9,453 nt of DNA, from contig DHGL01000033.1 in the NCBI GenBank assembly GCA_002402725.1, forward strand, positions 81,734 through 91,186, written 5' to 3'. The notes below the pieces were generated by a model, which worked only from the letters and a program-made list of their open reading frames with translations, had not been told where the DNA came from and searched no databases. Made by a program: the position numbers and the translations under genes. This document shows positions 6,539 through 9,453 of the stretch, piece after piece. Each line of letters starts with the position of its first letter. The stretch's first letter is position 1. The DNA comes from Anaerolineaceae bacterium UBA4799 (lineage in GTDB: Bacteria > Chloroflexota > Anaerolineae > Anaerolineales > Anaerolineaceae).

Positions 6539-6560
6539 TCAGCGGTAACCCGCTGATTTT
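6539..6560. terminator. Short hairpin terminator after the phosphatase remnant
   Basis: TCAGCGG (6539-6545) pairs with CCGCTGA (6550-6556) around a 4-nt loop. The plus strand then has TTTT (6557-6560); the minus strand has AAAATTTT, so the T-run for leftward transcription is offset by A's that can extend the stem. It lies 7 bp after the reconstructed end of the phosphatase gene at 6563, the expected place for its terminator. Confidence 0.6.
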
Positions 6561-6562
6561 GC

Positions 6563-7071
6563 TCACACGCGGCTCACCGCCAGCCTGGCATATCATCGAA
6601 CTGCCTGGCGCCGCGGCAGAATTTGTTCAGGTTTTGCTGCACATCCGCCACCACGTGAGAGGGCTTGCTGCCGCACGCCAGCACGGGTTTGAGCCTGACC
6701 AGGGTGAAGGGTTCCTCCTGCAAATTCACCGCGTCGGTAAGCCTGTCGATATACGCGAAGAGCAGTTCACCAGGCATTAGTGCTTCCGTCAGCACAGTAA
6801 AAACCGGCCGGCAGATGGCGCCAATAGCCGGCCCGGTGAGCGGGAGCGCGCGCAGGCTGCCTTTTTTCCCAGCGATTAAAGTTAGCCGGTGCCCGCAATT
6901 GACGTATTTGCGCCTGCCGCTACGCGGATCCAGGATGGCAAAGAAGACTGTGGCAAACATGCCGCTGTTGCCGTGATTCTCTTCGATGTAGTTATTGGTA
7001 AAGGTCACCGCCTGGCGCAGGCGTTCTTCGCTGCTGTGGCGGGTCTTCTTTTCAGGGCAAACGCCTACACA
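6563..7071 (-). pseudogene. Remnant of a SpoIIE/PP2C-type serine phosphatase (RsbU-like), C-terminal part only
   Basis: An open frame runs from 7071 to a stop at 6574. With a GTG start at 7008 it gives 144 residues, but similarity begins before that codon (HSSEERLRQAV, then TFTNNYIEEN). Family marks of SpoIIE-type phosphatases are MFATVFFAILDPRSG, YVNCGH, LTGPAIG, LMPGELLFAYIDRLTDA (family form YTDGVTEA, so the Gly is replaced by Arg) and QFDDM. The N-terminal half, with the first metal-binding Asp motif, is missing; TAG and TAA block the frame at 7072-7080. At the C-terminus the frame ends DDMPGWR. Adding one base after the ATG at 6591-6589 gives DDM-x-RLAVSRV and a stop at 6565-6563, the family ending. 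I conclude it is decayed and inactive. Such phosphatases usually act in partner-switching control of sigma factors. Confidence 0.72.
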
Positions 7072-7292
7072 CTACGCTTAGCCTCACCCCGCGCGGGCAC
7101 GAGGGGTTCGGGAGTTACGCCCGGCGCATGAAGCAGATGTTCGGCGACCTGCCGGGGTAAAAAAACAGCCGACCTGTTTACTGGCCTGCGGCGAGTGATT
7201 GCCCTTCATCTGGAGAGACAAAAAAATGGAATGCTACTTAAACTTTTCATATTTTTTATTGGGTTAACCCCAAAACAGATGCTCGCAAGATA
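7072..7292. other. Junction between chromosome-like DNA and the AT-rich restriction-modification island
   Basis: No intact gene is visible in this 220-bp stretch. Up to about 7195 it is GC-rich; from about 7200 it becomes AT-rich like the restriction genes. On the plus strand 7083-7160 reads as a plausible protein end (LTPRGHEGFGSYARRMKQMF, then GDLPG and TAA) that I cannot assign. A second open stretch (ADLFTGLRRVIALHLERQKN, from 7168) runs on into an antisense frame. A perfect palindrome GGGTTAACCC occupies 7261-7270. No copy of the tRNA 3' end, which would mark the far attachment site, is recognisable here. Confidence 0.45.
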
Positions 7293-7308
7293 TTATTCAG
7301 ATATCTTG
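7286..7308. other. AT-rich hairpin spanning the stop codon of the endonuclease gene
   Basis: CAAGATAT (7286-7293) pairs perfectly with ATATCTTG (7301-7308) around a 7-nt loop that, on the minus strand, includes most of the codon before the stop and the stop itself. No T-run follows on the minus strand. With the GGGTTAACCC palindrome at 7261-7270 it may stabilise the 3' end of the mRNA, but it is not a classical terminator. Confidence 0.4.
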
Positions 7309-8036
7309 TCCTTAGAATTGAACTCGATAAGTCTTCCCCAATTAATCGCACCATTTGCTTCACAAAAGTACTTGTTGAATTCCATAGTGAAGCGATTAAT
7401 CATATTGCCATATAATTCCAAATACTCTTCATTCCTTTTCCTGGCCTCAAAGCCCAATGGCTCGATTATGTCCGTGTATAGATTTGGTTTTCCCGAAATA
7501 AAATCCCAAAACTTTTGACCGCAGTATTTAAAGTATTCACCCTTGTCTGGTTTATGATCTCTGCCATAACAACAACCATTTACTGCAACGATTGATATTT
7601 TGGAATTACTTGTTCTCAAAGTTTTCTTGGCCCTTGAAAAATCCTCGATCATTTTTGATATCTGTGATGAGTTTCCCCAATTAGGTCCCGACTTTATATT
7701 GACGATGAACCTAATTCCCTCAAAATCAAATTCCAGGTCAATCCCGGGTATACCAGATTTCCACCCATTGAATACTTGAGAATTAATAAAAATGGCTAAT
7801 CCTTCCAGCCAAGACCCAAAAATTGTCTCTTCATTTGATGATATGTGTGAGTCAACAAACCCTCTGACAATCATCTCCGAAGTTAACATATTCTTTGCTC
7901 TGAATAAGTAAGGGTTTTTTCGCTGTAAAACTTTTGTTAACTTGAGAGTGCTGAGACTATTAATTCTGTCCCTGTGAAATTCACCGATGTGTGCTTGAAC
8001 ATAAGATTTCACAGCTTCGAGAGAGAGATTATTCAT
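7293..8036 (-). CDS. Type II restriction endonuclease, PmeII-like
   Basis: A 247-residue protein that I recognise as the PmeII-like group of Type II restriction endonucleases. It is expected to cut DNA at sites protected by the methyltransferase encoded just before it. Marks seen are INSLSTLKLTKVLQRKNPYL (26-45), EETIFGSWLEGLAIF (69-83), GIDLEFDFEGIRFIVNIKSG (98-117), QISKMIEDFSRAKKTLRTSN (125-144), VNGCCYGRD (152-160) and CGQKFWDFISG (172-182). The core of a PD-(D/E)xK nuclease would be Asp100 and Lys115, with Asn113 in place of the usual acidic residue (NIK for ExK) and Glu79 as a possible helical ligand; this assignment is inference. The ATG at 8036 overlaps the end of the methyltransferase gene by 8 bp (ATGAATAA), so translation is probably coupled and methylation comes first. 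The gene is AT-rich compared with the left part. The recognition site cannot be read from sequence. Confidence 0.85.
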   Translation of the reverse strand: MNNLSLEAVKSYVQAHIGEFHRDRINSLSTLKLTKVLQRKNPYLFRAKNMLTSEMIVRGFVDSHISSNEETIFGSWLEGLAIFINSQVFNGWKSGIPGIDLEFDFEGIRFIVNIKSGPNWGNSSQISKMIEDFSRAKKTLRTSNSKISIVAVNGCCYGRDHKPDKGEYFKYCGQKFWDFISGKPNLYTDIIEPLGFEARKRNEEYLELYGNMINRFTMEFNKYFCEANGAINWGRLIEFNSKDKISE

Positions 8037-9006
8037 CGTGGTTATTTACCTTTTTTATTAATTCTGCTTGTATGCGGTTAATTGCCACCTCACAGTATTC
8101 TCTGTTGGTATCTATCCCTACATAATTTCGATCAAGGCGAGTTGCGGCCACACAGGTTGTTCCAGAACCATTGAATGGGTCCAGTATGAGATCTCCAGGT
8201 TGTGTAAACAGTCTGATGAACCATTCAGGTAGGGCAACTGGAAATACTGCTGAATGTTGCTGGTTGTAACATTCTGTAGCCATGTGAAGCACGTTGCTTG
8301 GATAAACCAGGTCCCTTCCGACCCAATTTTCAATTTTCTTACCAAAGCCACTACCAACCCTTGAGTTGTCCCTTTTTTTATCTGTCTCAGACAGATTCTT
8401 AAGTCTGGATTGAGCCCAATCACCCACTGGAACCATTACCTCGTCTTGATACATCGCAAATTTTTTCTGTTTTGTAAAATGTAATAACCTTTCCCAATTA
8501 TCACGAAACCGGTTTGACCATTTTCCAGGATGGGAATTCTTCTTATGCCACATGTACTCTTCGGTCCAATACCATCCATGCCTTCTTAATTCGAGAATTA
8601 ATTCAATGACGTATGTATGTCGCTCGCCATTAACCACTCGTTCCTTAATATTTAATATGAAAGACCCTTCAGGCTTTAGTACCCTGTGAAATTCCTTTGC
8701 TTTTGGCAGAAACCAGCTAACATATTGATCCGGTCTAATGCCGCCATATGTGCTTGTTCTCTGGTCTGCATAAGGCGGGGAAGTAAAAATCAAATCAACT
8801 GAATTATCAGGTATCCCTTTTAAGACATTTTCACAGTCACCATTGATAATGGTATTTATGAAGCCTTCGGTAACCAAGGACGAATCGATAGCAGGTTCAA
8901 TAACTAATGGTAGTTGTTTCGAATTAACGAAATATAATCCCCCTGAATCCTGGATATTGATCGATGGCGTTTTGTTTAATCGATATACTGTAAAAGTGTT
9001 ATCCAT
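8029..9006 (-). CDS. Type II DNA methyltransferase, beta class, probably N4-cytosine
   Basis: A 325-residue enzyme that transfers a methyl group from S-adenosylmethionine to DNA. Catalytic motif IV is TSPPY (75-79) in DLIFTSPPYADQRTSTYGG; the S-P-P-Y form is typical of N4-cytosine enzymes, while adenine enzymes usually have (D/N)PPY. The SAM-binding motif I lies after it (LDPFNGSGTT, 275-284), followed by YVGIDTNREYCEVA (295-308, motif II). The IV-before-I order makes it beta class, and the part between about 180 and 260 is likely to read the target. The first 45 residues are outside the core. ATG at 9006 is preceded by GAGGTG at close spacing. It is followed with 8-bp overlap by the PmeII-like endonuclease, so the pair is a complete Type II system. 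Both genes are AT-rich relative to the left part of the window, consistent with transfer. No separate controller protein is seen. Confidence 0.9.
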   Translation of the reverse strand: MDNTFTVYRLNKTPSINIQDSGGLYFVNSKQLPLVIEPAIDSSLVTEGFINTIINGDCENVLKGIPDNSVDLIFTSPPYADQRTSTYGGIRPDQYVSWFLPKAKEFHRVLKPEGSFILNIKERVVNGERHTYVIELILELRRHGWYWTEEYMWHKKNSHPGKWSNRFRDNWERLLHFTKQKKFAMYQDEVMVPVGDWAQSRLKNLSETDKKRDNSRVGSGFGKKIENWVGRDLVYPSNVLHMATECYNQQHSAVFPVALPEWFIRLFTQPGDLILDPFNGSGTTCVAATRLDRNYVGIDTNREYCEVAINRIQAELIKKVNNHDE

Positions 9007-9024
9007 AGCACCTCACAATGATTA

Positions 9025-9068
9025 AACCATAATTTCAAACCATAAGTAAAAAACACAATTTTAACCAT
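9025..9068. repeat. Three AACCAT repeats in the leader of the restriction-modification operon
   Basis: AACCAT occurs at 9025-9030, 9038-9043 and 9063-9068; the first two are part of an identical AAACCATAA (9024-9032 and 9037-9045). The starts are 13 and 25 bp apart, near one and two-plus helical turns. They lie between the -10 box and the methyltransferase start and could bind a regulator, perhaps the methyltransferase itself. Chance in AT-rich DNA is not excluded. Confidence 0.4.
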
Positions 9069-9096
9069 TATAGCCATGCCAATAAAAAAAGGGGGG
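9067..9096 (-). promoter_or_regulatory. Promoter region of the restriction-modification operon with A7G6 tract
   Basis: TATAAT on the minus strand (9072-9067) gives a start near 9060 and a leader of about 55 nt. No good -35 is visible: at that distance lies a homopolymer junction, A7 then G6 on the plus strand (9084-9090, 9091-9096), that is CCCCCC then TTTTTTT reading leftward. Slippage in this tract would change the spacing to the -10 and could alter expression. Confidence 0.5.
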
Positions 9097-9176
9097 AATG
9101 GCACAAGGTAAAATTTATTCTTGGAGTAGACTTAGGTATTGAGAAGCATGCATAAGATTTTGGGATTTTCGTGTAA

Positions 9177-9290
9177 TTCCAGGCATATTCTCAAAACATG
9201 GGGCATGAAGACCCAGGAACCACATTCAGGTATTACAGTAAGTTATCAAATAACGATGTTAGAGATGTGATATTAAAAAGACATCAATAA
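9177..9290 (+). pseudogene. C-terminal fragment of a tyrosine recombinase (integrase)
   Basis: A 37-residue open stretch ending in TAA at 9288-9290 reads FQAYSQNMGHEDPGTTFRYY and on through SKLSNNDVRDVILKR. It matches the C-terminal box of tyrosine recombinases: the pattern xLGHExxxTTxxxY with His (codon at 9204) and the nucleophile Tyr (9234, or the adjacent 9231). Integrases of this group commonly read FKAWSQNLGHExVxTTFxxYG here. Directly upstream the frame is closed by TAA at 9174-9176 and TAA at 9153-9155, and no HxxR box is found, so the rest of the gene is lost. The fragment lies about 140 bp from a tRNA 3' end, the usual target of such integrases. It is not functional. Confidence is moderate because only 37 residues are available. 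Confidence 0.65.
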
Positions 9291-9354
9291 ACCCTTTTTC
9301 AATTTCCTTTCGTGAATCACTGACACAAAACGGGTCTTTTTTTGAGGTCAAAGT

Positions 9355-9394
9355 GTCGGGGCGGGTCGCGAAGCACACTGTAAGTGCGGATTTG
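9355..9394. repeat. Split second copy of the tRNA 3' end
   Basis: GTCGGGGCGGG at 9355-9365 is identical to 9432-9442 of the tRNA, and GCGGATTTG at 9386-9394 is identical to 9442-9450. In the tRNA the two are contiguous; here they are split by 20 bp. The first parts are exactly 77 bp apart, about one tRNA length, yet no 5' acceptor strand or anticodon arm can be built in between, so this is not a second intact tRNA. It may be a decayed attachment site or a duplicated tRNA tail. Confidence 0.5.
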
Positions 9395-9429
9395 CATCAT
9401 ACCTCGATGGTAAACCGCTACCTCTCATT

Positions 9430-9453
9430 TGGTCGGGGCGGGCGGATTTGAAC
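9430..9453 (-). tRNA. 3' end of a tRNA, probably tRNA-Pro, cut by the window edge
   Basis: On the minus strand the last 24 bases read as the 3' part of a tRNA: T-loop TTCAAAT preceded by G, T-stem CCGCC, acceptor strand CGCCCCG, discriminator A and an encoded CCA (9432-9430). The 5' acceptor must therefore be CGGGGCG, starting with C and pairing with G72; a C1-G72 pair with A73 is typical of bacterial tRNA-Pro. The anticodon is outside the window, so the identity is inferred. Confidence 0.75.

Noticed and set aside
7195..7518. 107-residue plus-strand open frame entering the endonuclease gene from the junction
   Set aside because: Most of it is antisense to the well-supported endonuclease; only the first 30 or so residues lie outside, with no start signal or family match.
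9097..9141. Tiny open frame MAQGKIYSWSRLRY after GGGGGGA
   Set aside because: Only 14 codons, and the G-run looks like a homopolymer rather than a designed ribosome binding site. It could be part of the decayed integrase region but cannot be shown.
9317..9400. 27-residue minus-strand open frame (MMQIRTYSVLRDPPRHF and on)
   Set aside because: Too short, no ribosome binding site, and it lies over the split tRNA-tail repeat.
9355..9429. A second tRNA in tandem, suggested by the 77-bp offset
   Set aside because: No 5' acceptor strand complementary to the CCGCCCCG end, no proper T-arm and no anticodon arm can be formed.
1..9453. CRISPR array or insertion sequence
   Set aside because: No regularly spaced repeats of suitable length, no transposase frame and no terminal inverted repeats were seen on either strand.

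Overview
The window looks like a bacterial chromosome segment, most probably from a Chloroflexota (Anaerolineae-type) organism. That placement is inferred from protein style, not from a database match: a DUF4097/SHOCT-like envelope-stress operon, a secreted protein beginning with ADVAPP after its signal peptide and ending in a Thr/Pro stalk plus a CGGALLIPLLL-type C-terminal anchor, and a GT-C glycosyltransferase. Positions 1 to about 7150 are of moderate to high GC content and read as ordinary chromosome. Positions about 7200 to 9350 are clearly AT-rich and read as an acquired island next to a tRNA gene.

Left part (1-2700). A leftward two-gene operon encodes a cytoplasmic, beta-helix-like DUF4097 protein with a C-terminal SHOCT-like module, followed by a two-TM membrane protein with an N-terminal SHOCT-like module. 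It has a good sigma70-type promoter at 2529-2557 and a strong terminator at 594-622. Just beyond the terminator lies a separate membrane-anchored gene with a TATAAT so close to its ATG that the mRNA may be leaderless.

Middle (2650-3510). Two rightward genes: a DUF3887-type lipoprotein, whose promoter overlaps a 28-bp dyad, and a 54-residue two-TM protein with its own promoter. A rightward terminator at 3469-3508 reaches into the end of the convergent gene.

Centre (3501-7071). A leftward pair encodes a secreted, C-terminally anchored protein (N-terminal beta-rich domain, TPR-like helices, Thr/Pro stalk) and an overlapping GT-C membrane glycosyltransferase. Upstream is the wreck of a SpoIIE/PP2C-type phosphatase that has lost its N-terminal half, carries an apparent one-base deletion near its end, and still has its terminator.

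Right part (7072-9453). A leftward Type II restriction-modification pair has the beta-class, probably N4-cytosine, methyltransferase first and the PmeII-like endonuclease second, overlapping by 8 bp. Its control region holds a TATAAT, an A7G6 homopolymer junction at the -35 position and three AACCAT repeats. Upstream lies the C-terminal fragment of a tyrosine recombinase. The window ends inside a tRNA gene, probably tRNA-Pro, on the minus strand, and a split second copy of that tRNA's 3' end lies between tRNA and integrase remnant. The simplest reading is an R-M cargo left behind by a decayed tRNA-integrated element. No wholly new defence system is demonstrable; the most notable items are this island, the paired SHOCT proteins and the dyad-controlled lipoprotein gene.
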